NCBI GenBank assembly: GCA_023412495.1
Contig: JAEYNP010000063.1
Span: forward strand, 1-21,645
DNA from: Pseudomonadota bacterium
Lineage (GTDB): Bacteria > Desulfobacterota > Desulfobulbia > Desulfobulbales > Desulfocapsaceae
Direction of reading: 5' to 3'
Length of the DNA stretch: 21,645 nt
Below, piece after piece: positions 1 to 7,579 of the stretch (the first letter of the stretch is position 1; the number at the start of each line of letters is the position of its first letter). The notes beneath the pieces were generated by a model. The model searched no databases. It was not told the origin of the DNA and saw nothing but the letters and a program-made list of their open reading frames with translations. A program made the translations under genes and the position numbers.

Positions 1-3
1 GAT

Positions 4-122
4 GAGGACTGAGGACCGAGGACTGAGGACTGAGGACTGAGGACTGAGGACTGAGGACTGAGGACTGAGGACTGAGGACTGAGGACTGAGGACTGAGGAC
101 TGAGGACTGAGGACTGAGGACT
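4..122. repeat. Tandem heptamer array, 17 units of GAGGACT
   Basis: Seventeen consecutive 7-bp units of GAGGACT occupy this stretch; only the second unit differs (GAGGACC), and a truncated eighteenth unit (GAGGAAA) follows. The array begins at the window edge and may extend further left. Because the unit is 7 bp, each forward frame meets a TGA every 21 bp, so it is not coding on the plus strand. Near-perfect identity of the units implies recent expansion or homogenisation. Inverted copies lie at 166-195, next to the manC stop codon. Confidence 0.95.
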
Positions 123-165
123 GAGGAAAGGTAAAACGGCCATGTGCCGAAGGGAAGAAAAATTA

Positions 166-195
166 CTCAGTCCTCATAGCTCAGTCCTCAGTCCT
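166..195. repeat. Inverted copies of the heptamer beside the manC 3' end
   Basis: AGTCCTC occurs at 169-175 and 183-189, followed by a partial AGTCCT at 190-195. These are reverse complements of the GAGGACT units at 4-122, separated from them by about 40 bp of ordinary sequence. A transcript running out of manC on the minus strand would carry GAGGACT units followed by AGTCCTC units and could form a long hairpin, which might act as a 3' stabiliser or terminator. That function is inference. Confidence 0.8.
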
Positions 196-200
196 ACGCA

Positions 201-1601
201 TTATCTCCCGTACACATCGTCGAAACGGACGATATCGTCTTCGCCCAGGTAACTGCCGATCTGGATCTCTATCAACTCGAGGGGGATCACCCCGGGGTTT
301 TCCAGCCGGTGCATAGTGCCTTCCGGAATGTAGGTCGACTGATTTTCGTGCAGCAGAATTTCCTGGTCGCCGACGATAACCCTGGCGATACCGGAAACCA
401 CCACCCAGTGCTCGTGGCGATGATGGTGCATCTGCAGGGACAATTTGGCCTTGCTGTTGACGGAAATCCGCTTGATCTGGAATCGCGGCAACTCCTCCAG
501 CACGGTATAGCTCCCCCAGGGGCGGTAGACGGTCGTGTGATGACTGAATTCCTTGCGCGACTCCGCCTTCAGCCGGGCGACCACCTTCTTCACCTCCTGG
601 GACCTCGACAGCGGGGCAACCAAAACGGCGTCGGCGGTTTCCACCACCAGAGTATCCTCCATGCCGACGGCCGCGACCAGCACAGTCTCGGCCTTCACCA
701 GACAATTCCTGGTATCCGTAAGCATCACGTCCCCCCGGACAACATTGCCCTTGTCGTCTTTCTCGAGGACATCCCATAGCGCCTTCCATGAACCGATATC
801 GCTCCAACCGAGATCGGCTGCCACGACGGCGCCTTTCGCGGTCTTCTCCATCAGTGCATAATCGATGGAGTCGTTGGGGCATCGTGCCATGGCCGTCCTG
901 TCCAGACGGTAGAACCGGCCGTCCCTGGTGCCCTTCCGCACCGCCTCGCCCATGGCCGCCAGCATCTCCGGGGCAAACTCGGCCATCTCGGCCATGAAGG
1001 TGCCTGCCGCAAAGGCGAACATCCCGCTGTTCCAGAAATAATTGCCTTTGGCAAGATACTCTTTGGCAAGGACCAGATCGGGCTTCTCCTTGAATGAGGC
1101 GATGCGGTTCCCCTCCCCTCGCTCGATATAGCCGTAGCCGGTCTCCGGTCCGGTCGGCTGGATGCCGAAGGTGACGACGACGCCGTCGCCGGCGAGCCTC
1201 GCCGCCTCCCGGACCGCCTCGACGAATTCTTCCTGCTTCAGGACCACGTGGTCGGCCGGCAGCACAAGGAAGACGACCTCCTCGCCCAGGTCCCGGCAGT
1301 ATTCCGCCGCGGCGCAGATCGCCGGGGCTGTATTGCGGCCGACCGGTTCGAGAATGATGGAGAAGTCCTGGAAGTTCTGCAGTTCCTCGATCTGCTTGAG
1401 GGTAATGAAACGATGCTCCTCCCCCACCACGACGACCGGCGGCAGGGCGTCCGGCAACCGGGCCGCCCGCAGGAGCGTGGTTTGGAGCAAAGAAGTGTGG
1501 TTGGTGAGGCACAGGAGCTGCTTGGGATACAGTTCCCGGGACAACGGCCAGAGACGCGAACCTGTGCCGCCGGCCAGAATTATCGGTTGAATTTTTGCCA
1601 C
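201..1601 (-). CDS. manC: Mannose-1-phosphate guanylyltransferase / mannose-6-phosphate isomerase
   Basis: This bifunctional cytoplasmic enzyme (type II) makes GDP-mannose from mannose-1-phosphate and usually also isomerises fructose-6-phosphate and mannose-6-phosphate. The N-terminus carries the nucleotidyltransferase signature AGGTGSRLWPLS (about residues 10-21) followed by PKQ. The C-terminal cupin isomerase domain has QMHHHRHEHW at about 390-399, a metal-binding histidine cluster, and IPEGTMHRLEN further on. The 466-residue length matches the family. I chose the GTG at 1601 because AGAGGA lies 5 bp upstream and homology starts there; the reading frame is open further upstream but that part overlaps manB and shows no homology. 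It lies 26 bp after manB and is surely co-transcribed with it. The stop codon sits directly beside the inverted heptamer copies. Confidence 0.95.
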   Translation of the reverse strand: MAKIQPIILAGGTGSRLWPLSRELYPKQLLCLTNHTSLLQTTLLRAARLPDALPPVVVVGEEHRFITLKQIEELQNFQDFSIILEPVGRNTAPAICAAAEYCRDLGEEVVFLVLPADHVVLKQEEFVEAVREAARLAGDGVVVTFGIQPTGPETGYGYIERGEGNRIASFKEKPDLVLAKEYLAKGNYFWNSGMFAFAAGTFMAEMAEFAPEMLAAMGEAVRKGTRDGRFYRLDRTAMARCPNDSIDYALMEKTAKGAVVAADLGWSDIGSWKALWDVLEKDDKGNVVRGDVMLTDTRNCLVKAETVLVAAVGMEDTLVVETADAVLVAPLSRSQEVKKVVARLKAESRKEFSHHTTVYRPWGSYTVLEELPRFQIKRISVNSKAKLSLQMHHHRHEHWVVVSGIARVIVGDQEILLHENQSTYIPEGTMHRLENPGVIPLELIEIQIGSYLGEDDIVRFDDVYGR

Positions 1602-1627
1602 TATCGTCCTCTTTGGTTGGGGTGGTC

Positions 1628-2983
1628 TTAACGGATGAGGTGAAGCAGTTGTTCGGTCTTCTCCTGCAGGAGCCGCGCATCGCCTCTCGTCTCCACGTTC
1701 AGGCGGAGCAGCGGTTCGGTGTTTGATTTGCGGATGTTGAAGCGCCAGTCGGGATAGGCGACCGACAGACCGTCGGTGTAATCCTTTTCCCCGTCTTGGT
1801 GGGTGGCGAGGATTCTGGCAATGACGCCATCGGGATCGACGACCTTGCTGTTTATCTCGCCGGAAACCGGAAAGGCAGCCATCCGGTCCGTCACAAGCGT
1901 GGAAAGCTTTTTCCCTTCCCTGCTGAGCAGGGCGGCCACCAGCAGCCAGGGAACCATTCCCGAATCGCAGTAGCCGAAATCGCGGAAGTAGTGGTGAGCC
2001 GACATCTCGCCGCCGTAAAGGGCGTTTTCCGATCGCATCCGTTCCTTGATGAAGGCATGGCCGGTTCGGGTCATGACCGGGATGCCTCCCGCCTCCCGCA
2101 CCTGTTCTTCGGTATTCCAGGTCAACCGCGGGTCGTAGAGGATTTTCGCGCCGGGCTCCTTCACCAGCATCTCGCGGGCCAGAAGCCCGACGATATAGTA
2201 GCCCTCGATGAAGCGCCCCGTCTCGTCCCAGAAGAAGCAACGATCGAAATCCCCGTCCCAGGCGAGCCCAAGGTCCGCCCCGTGCTCGCGCACCGCCCGG
2301 GCCGTCTCCTCCCGATTTTCCGGGAGCAGGGGGTTCGGCACACCGTGGGGAAAGGTGCCGTCGGGATCATGGTGGAGCCTGACAAACTGGAAAGGCAGGT
2401 GCCCTGCCAACCTGTCGATGATCGCACCGGCGCAGCCGTTGCCGCTGTTGACCACAATCTTCAGCGGCGCGAGTTCCTGCGGCTCGACATAACCGAGGAG
2501 ATGCCGGATATAGTTGTCCTTGTTATCCAGTCGGATGAGACGTCCTGGGGCTACGGCGGGAACCGGAGGGCTGCCGGCAGCAATCAGCCGGGCCATCTCC
2601 CGCAAACCGGATTCGCCGGTCACCGGTCGAGCCCCTCCGGCTACCAACTTCATACCGTTGTAGTCGGCCGGATTGTGGCTGGCGGTGACGATCACGCCCC
2701 CGTCGACGCCGTCCCCTTCCATGCTGAAGGCGGCGTGATAGATCTCTTCTGTGCCGCAGAGGCCCAGGTCGAGCACCTCGACACCCATCTCCCGCAGTCC
2801 GGCGGACAGCGCCTCTCCAAGGGTCTCGCTGCTCAGCCGGATATCGCGCCCGACAACAACCTTGCGCAGGCCGTACACAGCCGCAAAACTGCGGCCTATC
2901 TGCCGGGCCAGTTCCGGGTTCAGTTCGTCCGGCACCCGACCCCGGATATCGTATGCCTTGAAGGAGGTAAGATTCGCAGCCAT
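1628..2983 (-). CDS. manB: Phosphomannomutase / phosphoglucomutase
   Basis: This alpha-D-phosphohexomutase interconverts mannose-6-phosphate and mannose-1-phosphate (often also the glucose phosphates), feeding the adjacent manC. The 451-residue protein begins with KAYDIRG (9-15). It has the active-site phosphoserine loop VTASHNP with Ser102, the Mg-binding loop DGDFDR (243-248), the sugar-binding motif GEMSAHHYF (325-333) and the phosphate-binding motif RKSNTEPLLRLN (418-429). All four canonical elements are intact, so it should be active. The start at 2983 (MAANLTSFKAYDIRG) has AAGGAA about 7 bp upstream; an in-frame ATG at 3022 would add 13 residues of low-complexity charged sequence and is less likely. 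It could equally be named algC, since sugar preference cannot be read from sequence. Confidence 0.93.
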   Translation of the reverse strand: MAANLTSFKAYDIRGRVPDELNPELARQIGRSFAAVYGLRKVVVGRDIRLSSETLGEALSAGLREMGVEVLDLGLCGTEEIYHAAFSMEGDGVDGGVIVTASHNPADYNGMKLVAGGARPVTGESGLREMARLIAAGSPPVPAVAPGRLIRLDNKDNYIRHLLGYVEPQELAPLKIVVNSGNGCAGAIIDRLAGHLPFQFVRLHHDPDGTFPHGVPNPLLPENREETARAVREHGADLGLAWDGDFDRCFFWDETGRFIEGYYIVGLLAREMLVKEPGAKILYDPRLTWNTEEQVREAGGIPVMTRTGHAFIKERMRSENALYGGEMSAHHYFRDFGYCDSGMVPWLLVAALLSREGKKLSTLVTDRMAAFPVSGEINSKVVDPDGVIARILATHQDGEKDYTDGLSVAYPDWRFNIRKSNTEPLLRLNVETRGDARLLQEKTEQLLHLIR

Positions 2984-3104
2984 TTTTTGTTTTCCTTTTT
3001 CCCTTTGCTTCGGTATATTCACGGCACGCAGGCTGAGGGATTTTAAAGTAAAATCACAGAGACAGCAATAACCAAACTACATTCACCCCAACTTATACGA
3101 GATC

Positions 3105-4001
3105 ATGAAAGGCATAATACTTGCCGGCGGTTCAGGCACCCGACTCTATCCGCTTACCAAAGTTGTCAGCAAGCAGATGCTTCCGGTCTACGACAAGCCG
3201 ATGATCTACTATCCCCTGTCGGTGCTGATGCTTGCGGGGATAAAAGAGATCCTCATTATCTCCACGCCCCATGATCTTCCCGGATTCAAGGAACTGTTCG
3301 GCGACGGGAGCCAACTTGGCCTAACCATCAGTTACGCCAAACAACCGCGTCCCGAGGGGCTGGCTCAGGCCTTTCTTATCGGTAAATCCTTCATCGGCAG
3401 GGATACTGTTGCCCTGATCCTTGGCGACAACATCTTCTTCGGCCAGGGGTTCTCCAGGATACTCAGGGAATGCGCCAAGCTCGAGAATGGCGGGCTGATC
3501 TTCGGCTATTTGGTCAAGGATCCGGAGCGCTACGGGGTGGTGGAATTCAACGGCAACAACGAGGTGGTCAGCATCGAAGAAAAACCGGCCATACCAAAAT
3601 CGAAGTATGCGGTGCCGGGGCTCTATTTCTACGACAACGACGTTATCGCCATTGCCGAGCAGGTCAAACCCTCGGCCCGGGGCGAACTGGAAATCACCGA
3701 CATCAACAACGAGTATTTGCGCCGCGGCACGCTTAGAGTAGAACCCCTGGGGCGCGGCTTCTGCTGGCTGGACACCGGCACCCACGAATCCCTGCAGCAG
3801 GCTGCAAGTTACGTCCAGGCTGTGCAGGAGAGGCAGGGGCTGAAGATTGCCTGTATCGAGGAAATTGCCTACCAGCTGGGCTATATCAACGCCGATCAGC
3901 TGGAAGCGCTGGCCGCCGATATGTTGAAGAATCAATACGGCCGCTATATCACCGAGTTCGTCGCCGAGGAAAAGAACAATACCGGCTCCCATAATAATTA
4001 G
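3105..4001 (+). CDS. rmlA: Glucose-1-phosphate thymidylyltransferase
   Basis: This enzyme catalyses the first step of dTDP-L-rhamnose synthesis, joining dTTP and glucose-1-phosphate. The nucleotide-binding N-terminus ([13 protein letters not shown], then [18 protein letters not shown]) is canonical, as are [12 protein letters not shown] and the [10 protein letters not shown] segment typical of RmlA. At 298 residues it is the usual size. The start is divergent from manB across about 120 bp, which should hold both promoters; no strong ribosome-binding site is visible before the ATG. Its TAG stop (3999-4001) consists of bases of the structured repeat that starts at 3998, so the repeat abuts or has replaced the natural 3' end. 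rmlD follows after the repeat; rmlB and rmlC are not in the window. Confidence 0.95.
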   Translation: MKGIILAGGSGTRLYPLTKVVSKQMLPVYDKPMIYYPLSVLMLAGIKEILIISTPHDLPGFKELFGDGSQLGLTISYAKQPRPEGLAQAFLIGKSFIGRDTVALILGDNIFFGQGFSRILRECAKLENGGLIFGYLVKDPERYGVVEFNGNNEVVSIEEKPAIPKSKYAVPGLYFYDNDVIAIAEQVKPSARGELEITDINNEYLRRGTLRVEPLGRGFCWLDTGTHESLQQAASYVQAVQERQGLKIACIEEIAYQLGYINADQLEALAADMLKNQYGRYITEFVAEEKNNTGSHNN

Positions 4002-4113
4002 TACCTTAGCGATTCGTTTCTTGCTTTTTGAAACGAATCTCGTGAAGGCACTTACCCCCTCTGCTGTGGGTGGGGATAACAGCCCTTGGGTTGCGGGTGT
4101 CAGCCCGAATGAG
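3998..4113 (+). repeat. Structured dispersed repeat, copy A (short form)
   Basis: This is the first of four copies of an intergenic element. It starts TTAGTACCTTAG and ends in a CGAATGAG variant of the CGCATTAG end. Hairpin 1 pairs GATTCGTTTC (4011-4020) with GAAACGAATC (4030-4039). The hairpin 2 segment seen in copies B and D (TACCCC...GGGGTA) is deleted here. A CCCC/GGGG stem and a final GCGGGT/GCCCGA stem follow. Relative to copy B, an A-T pair in hairpin 1 is replaced by G-C on both arms. It sits between rmlA and rmlD and supplies the rmlA stop codon. Confidence 0.9.
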
Positions 4114-4137
4114 ACGGTTCAAGAGTAAGGAGCACGC

Positions 4138-5025
4138 ATGAAAATTGTCATTATCGGCGCCCATGGCCAGTTAGGCACGGACTGCTGTCAGTTATTCTCC
4201 CCCGTGCACGAGACCATCGGCTGCGACCTGCCCCGCATCGATATCGGCAACGAGGCGGTCGTCACGGAATTTCTGTCCGCCCAACGTCCCAACGTCATCA
4301 TCAACTGTGCCGCCTACACGGCGGTGGACGCCTGCGAGCAGGAGGTGCAGCTCGCCTGGCGGATCAATGCCAAGGGCCCGGAACATCTCGCGAGAGCCGC
4401 GGACAGACTGGATTGCCGGCTCATCCACGTCTCCACCGATTACGTCTTCGACGGCAAAAAAACTGTCCCGGAAGCCTATGTGGAAACCGACGCCACCAAC
4501 CCCCTTTCCCAATACGGCAAAAGCAAGCTGGCCGGGGAACAGGCGGTGGCAAGCGGATGCGCCGATCATGCCATTATCCGCACCGCCTGGCTCTACTCGG
4601 CCTACGGTAAGAATTTCCTGAAAACCATGATGAGGCTGGCCCTGGCTGGTCCGGGCCGGGAGTTGAAGGTGGTGGACGATCAGCATGGTTCCCTCACCTG
4701 GTCGAGGACCCTCGCCAGGCAGATCGGCCGAATCCTTTCCTCCGATATCCAAGGCGTCGTCCACGCTACCGCCGAAGGAAATTCGACCTGGTATCAGGCT
4801 GCCAGGTATTTTCTCGATGCGATGGGGATCGGCTACACCATGCGCCCCTGCACCACTGCCGAATATCCCACGCCCGCCCACCGGCCGGCCAACTCGATCC
4901 TGGAAAACGCGGTTCTGAAAAGAGCCGGAATTTCATCCTTTGTGGACTGGCGGGAAGACCTCGACACGTTCGTCGCGGAGTTCAGGGACCAGCTGCTCAC
5001 CGAAGCGCGCAAGGTAAAGGCATGA
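4138..5025 (+). CDS. rmlD: dTDP-4-dehydrorhamnose reductase
   Basis: This NADPH-dependent short-chain dehydrogenase catalyses the last step of dTDP-L-rhamnose synthesis. The Rossmann motif is seen as GAHGQLG (8-14). INCAAYTAVDACE, HVSTDYVFDG and the catalytic YGKSKLAGE (Tyr/Lys pair) are all present, as is the DDQHGSLTW segment typical of RmlD. At 295 residues it is full length. AAGGAG about 6 bp upstream of the ATG gives a strong ribosome-binding site. It lies 136 bp after rmlA, and almost all of that gap is repeat copy A; co-transcription would therefore have to pass through the hairpins. The unrelated pilZ gene converges from the other side. Confidence 0.94.
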   Translation: MKIVIIGAHGQLGTDCCQLFSPVHETIGCDLPRIDIGNEAVVTEFLSAQRPNVIINCAAYTAVDACEQEVQLAWRINAKGPEHLARAADRLDCRLIHVSTDYVFDGKKTVPEAYVETDATNPLSQYGKSKLAGEQAVASGCADHAIIRTAWLYSAYGKNFLKTMMRLALAGPGRELKVVDDQHGSLTWSRTLARQIGRILSSDIQGVVHATAEGNSTWYQAARYFLDAMGIGYTMRPCTTAEYPTPAHRPANSILENAVLKRAGISSFVDWREDLDTFVAEFRDQLLTEARKVKA

Positions 5026-5161
5026 AGACCACCGGCCAGGAGCCTTCCGTTTAAAGCCATTTTTCTCAGATCGAGTCATTTTCGAAACTCAGGCGCAGTC
5101 ATGCATTTAATATTACGAGCATTAATTTTTAAAAATGACAAAGAGATGGGGGAAGGAAAGG

Positions 5162-5184
5162 GCATAACCCAACAGGCTCCTAGC
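5162..5184 (-). repeat. Short dispersed repeat at the pilZ stop codon
   Basis: Read on the minus strand this is GCTAGGAGCCTGTTGG followed by GTTATGC. The same 23-bp stretch, with two transitions, occurs on the plus strand at 9211-9233. In both places the TAG inside it is the stop codon of an unrelated gene (pilZ here, fpg there). Confidence 0.8.
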
Positions 5185-5557
5185 GGTCCTCGTTGTAGCT
5201 GAAATCCTTGATGAGCGAAGAAATGAGTTCCCTCGCGGCCGGATCGAGCTCCTGGATCTGAAAACCGACGAGATAGAAATCGGGATTGGCGTCGTTCTTG
5301 CACCAGCGGCTGGTCGCGGTAAAGATGATCTCGGTCTGATCCTTCATCTGGGTAGGGAGACGCATCCGCAAGCGATAATCCTCGCCTACCGGGATTGGAT
5401 TGTCGCCGACCAGCATAATCCCTTTCTCGGAGATATCGACCAGATGCCCGAGAATCTTACTGCTCATGCCATCGAAGACCCGCAGGTAAAAGACAAGATA
5501 CTTGCGGCTCACTTGGCGCGAATCCCGTTCGTTCCCCGCTCCTTGCCTGGTATCCAT
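5180..5557 (-). CDS. PilZ domain protein (putative c-di-GMP receptor)
   Basis: This 125-residue protein consists of essentially one PilZ domain. The c-di-GMP-binding signature is visible as an RxxxR motif (RQVSR, about residues 14-18) followed by DISEKG (the D/NxSxxG motif) roughly 25 residues later, and the rest fits the PilZ beta barrel (YRLRMRLP, then TATSRWCK). No signal peptide or membrane segment is seen, so it should be a cytoplasmic adaptor that responds to c-di-GMP. The start has AGAGGTG about 6 bp upstream. Repeat copy B lies immediately upstream and separates it from UPF0280, so the pilZ promoter must lie within or close to the repeat. Its target is unknown; control of exopolysaccharide or motility is a guess from context. 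Confidence 0.88.
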   Translation of the reverse strand: MDTRQGAGNERDSRQVSRKYLVFYLRVFDGMSSKILGHLVDISEKGIMLVGDNPIPVGEDYRLRMRLPTQMKDQTEIIFTATSRWCKNDANPDFYLVGFQIQELDPAARELISSLIKDFSYNEDR

Positions 5558-5606
5558 TTCTGCACCTCTTGAAGTTCTTTTATTATGCTATAGCCAAATA
5601 TAGTCA

Positions 5607-5750
5607 CTAATGCGGGCTGACGCCCGCAGCCCAAGGGTTGTTATCCCCTCCCACAGCAGAGGGGACTCTTTTCAGTACCCCCTTGAGGGGTATAAGTATC
5701 TTCACGAAATTCGTTTCTATGAAACAAGAAACGAATTTCTAAGGTACTAA
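5607..5750 (-). repeat. Structured dispersed repeat, copy B (full length, reversed)
   Basis: This is the cleanest copy. In plus-strand order it has hairpin 4 (GCGGGC 5612-5617 / GCCCGC 5622-5627), hairpin 3 (TCCCCTC 5644-5650 / GAGGGGA 5659-5665), hairpin 2 (TACCCC 5676-5681 / GGGGTA 5687-5692) and hairpin 1 (GAAATTCGTTTC 5706-5717 / GAAACGAATTTC 5728-5739, a perfect 12-bp stem). It begins CTAATGC and ends AAGGTACTAA. It lies between the UPF0280 stop and the pilZ start, in opposite orientation to the other three copies. Confidence 0.93.
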
Positions 5751-5792
5751 CCGCAGAGATCGATATTTCCGAATCATCCCGTGGTCTCAGCC

Positions 5793-6572
5793 TTAGACGA
5801 GGCGTACAAGTTCAACATCGCCCACCGCGCCTATCTTTTCACCGCAAACGACCACCACTCCTCCGATTCCGGCGATGGCGCGGCTAACCGCAAGCGCCCG
5901 CCTAATACCCGCCTCTCCTTCAGCGGCCCGGCCGACTTCGTTGCCCAGACGGGTAGCCGCCGCATCGGCCAAGGCGGCGCCTCTGGCAATGACCGTCACC
6001 GAATCGGCCTCGCCGAAGCTGAGGGAGTGGCCCACCTTGCCTGATGACGTACAAACCGCCACCGGCATGGTCTCGGCCGGAAGTTTCACCCCCACTTTCA
6101 GGCTAAGGGGCGACTCGCCGGCGAAGATAGCCACCGTACATTCAGTGGCCCGGCTGATAAATATATCGCCCCCGTTTTCCACCATCACCTCCCGGCAACC
6201 CTCCCTCAGCAGAGCTCGGCCGACATATTCGGCAATCGCTCCCGCCACCGCGGCCATAGGGCCAACACCGGCAATGCTCCCGGCGGTAAGCATATCCCGT
6301 ACTATCGGCGGAGCAAGGATATCATCCGGCAGGGGCGTCAGAGCGGACAGAAACTCCGGATGACGCCGGATATACGTTTCCACCGGCAGCCGAAACTGCA
6401 GGGCCAGCTCGAAGGCCCTGTCCGAAACTTCTCGATCGGCAAGGATATGCAGATCGGTATCTTTCACCCGGGCAAAAGAAGAGAGCAGACGGCTTTCCGA
6501 CGCCAGGGCCCGATAGGTGCGCTCCACATAGGAATGGGGTTGTCTTGCCTTGACGCGTTTCACATCGATCAT
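5793..6572 (-). CDS. UPF0280 family protein (ApbE-like)
   Basis: This 259-residue protein matches the UPF0280 family, which I recall as related to the ApbE flavin-transferase fold; its function is not established. Visible elements are AGVGPMAAVAGAIAE (101-115), ENGGDIF (132-138), CTSSGKVGHSLSFGEADS (174-191) and ARGAALADAAATRLGNEV (197-214). The NGGD motif and the ADAAAT segment resemble ApbE elements. There is no signal peptide, unlike periplasmic ApbE. The ATG at 6572 lacks a strong ribosome-binding site. It lies 74 bp downstream of cvpA on the same strand, and the two may be co-transcribed. A role in flavin or cofactor attachment is only an inference. Confidence 0.8.
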   Translation of the reverse strand: MIDVKRVKARQPHSYVERTYRALASESRLLSSFARVKDTDLHILADREVSDRAFELALQFRLPVETYIRRHPEFLSALTPLPDDILAPPIVRDMLTAGSIAGVGPMAAVAGAIAEYVGRALLREGCREVMVENGGDIFISRATECTVAIFAGESPLSLKVGVKLPAETMPVAVCTSSGKVGHSLSFGEADSVTVIARGAALADAAATRLGNEVGRAAEGEAGIRRALAVSRAIAGIGGVVVVCGEKIGAVGDVELVRLV

Positions 6573-6646
6573 CCGTTAAGCTGAAGCGCTCCTGCCTTCC
6601 CGGGGCAACCGGAAAAGACGCCGGAACTCGGTTCTTCGAAAGGAGT

Positions 6647-7249
6647 TCACGGCCTGGTGGATAGAGGTTGCTGCGGGTTCCGCTCGCCTATGGTCGGTGA
6701 AAGATATCCCTTCACCGCATCGATCGCGATGGCCGGCTGCTTCTGCCGGAGCGCCTTCCTGACTTCCTCGTCGCGGATCAGCCTCATGGTAAACTCAGAC
6801 GCCTCGCCCAAGGGCTGGCAAGTGACACAGTTCTTCTGCAATTCGCTTTCCGGGACCAGTATCGTCCCCAGCATTATATGCAGCAAAACCACCAGAATCG
6901 CCGCCTTGGCAAATCCGACCGCACCGCCAAGCAGGCGATCGAACCAGGAGGTGATTGTCAGCTGAATCACATAGCTCAACATCTTTCCCAGCAACATAAC
7001 CACGACGTAGGCCGCGATAAAGAGGATAACGTAACTGGCGAGGAAAACGATGGTGGGATTCGTCGAAAATTCTCGCAAAATCGGAAAGAGTTTGTCATGA
7101 TGCTGACTTGCGGCGAAGTATCCGACATAGAGGGCGAGCAGCCCGGTAACCTGCCTGAGCATACCCAGCCACATTCCGCGGGCTATGAGTATCGCAAAGA
7201 GACCTAAAATTACCAGATCATACGCTGTCAAGCTCCCGACAACCTTCAT
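6647..7249 (-). CDS. CvpA family membrane protein
   Basis: This 200-residue integral membrane protein has about four hydrophobic segments in its first 135 residues (around 8-28, 33-48, 66-90 and 108-132), with the family-typical YDLVILGLFAILIARGMWLGMLRQ start and FDRLLGGAVGFAKA before the last segment. The C-terminus is a hydrophilic cytoplasmic or periplasmic tail containing a CVTC pair, which is unusual. CvpA proteins are linked to colicin V production and to envelope stress tolerance in other bacteria; the molecular role is unclear. An AGGGG site lies 6 bp before the ATG. A TATAAT (minus strand) about 40 bp upstream may be its promoter. Confidence 0.87.
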   Translation of the reverse strand: MKVVGSLTAYDLVILGLFAILIARGMWLGMLRQVTGLLALYVGYFAASQHHDKLFPILREFSTNPTIVFLASYVILFIAAYVVVMLLGKMLSYVIQLTITSWFDRLLGGAVGFAKAAILVVLLHIMLGTILVPESELQKNCVTCQPLGEASEFTMRLIRDEEVRKALRQKQPAIAIDAVKGYLSPTIGERNPQQPLSTRP

Positions 7250-7427
7250 ATAAGCCCCTGATTCATTTAATCTTCAGCCCCATCCCGGATTATATTTTCA
7301 AGCAAGTTAGCAGGAAGGGTCGAAGCCGCGCAAGTTTTTTCTCTCCCGTGAGGGGCCGACAAACTCGCAGCACAGCATGAGCTTCCACCATGTTTCCGGC
7401 AGGAATCGGCGACCGGGAGAACAACTG
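7250..7427. other. Divergent intergenic region between cvpA and repeat copy C
   Basis: This non-coding stretch separates cvpA (minus) from the plus-strand phosphopantetheinyl transferase gene; with repeat copy C the gap totals about 330 bp. Apart from the candidate cvpA -10 element I see no gene or strong hairpin in it. Confidence 0.5.
7289..7294 (-). promoter_or_regulatory. Candidate -10 element for cvpA
   Basis: A perfect TATAAT on the minus strand lies 40 bp before the cvpA start, in an otherwise GC-rich context. The -35 region (TTCCTG at 16 bp spacing) is poor, so this is only a candidate. Confidence 0.35.
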
Positions 7428-7566
7428 TAGTTTTAGAAAATTCATTTCTTGTTTTTCACCCCTCAAGGGAGTGCTGAACCGAATAAGAATGAATTTCGTG
7501 AAGGTAGATCCACTCTGCTGTCGGAGGGGATAACACCCTTGGATTGCGGGCGTCAGCTCGCATTAG
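7428..7566 (+). repeat. Structured dispersed repeat, copy C (rearranged)
   Basis: It starts TAGTTTTAG and ends CGCATTAG. Hairpin 1 pairs AAATTCATT (7438-7446) with AATGAATTT (7488-7496); compared with the other copies a G-C pair has become A-T on both arms. The hairpin 2 module (CACCCCTCAAGGGAGTG) lies inside the loop of hairpin 1 (7451-7484) instead of after it. The hairpin 3 and 4 region (CTCTGCTGT, GGAGGGGATAACA, GCGGGCGTCAGCTCGC) is conserved. It ends 13 bp before the preferred start of the phosphopantetheinyl transferase gene. Confidence 0.88.
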
Positions 7567-7579
7567 CCAACCGAAGAAC

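Noticed and set aside
4..122. CRISPR array
   Set aside because: Units are 7 bp with no spacers and no cas genes are present.
1796..3046. 416-codon plus-strand frame opposite manB
   Set aside because: Antisense shadow of a gene with intact catalytic motifs.
7544..7579. Upstream TTG start for the phosphopantetheinyl transferase
   Set aside because: The TTG lies inside repeat copy C, and the added 12 residues come from the repeat; the ATG at 7580 is more natural.
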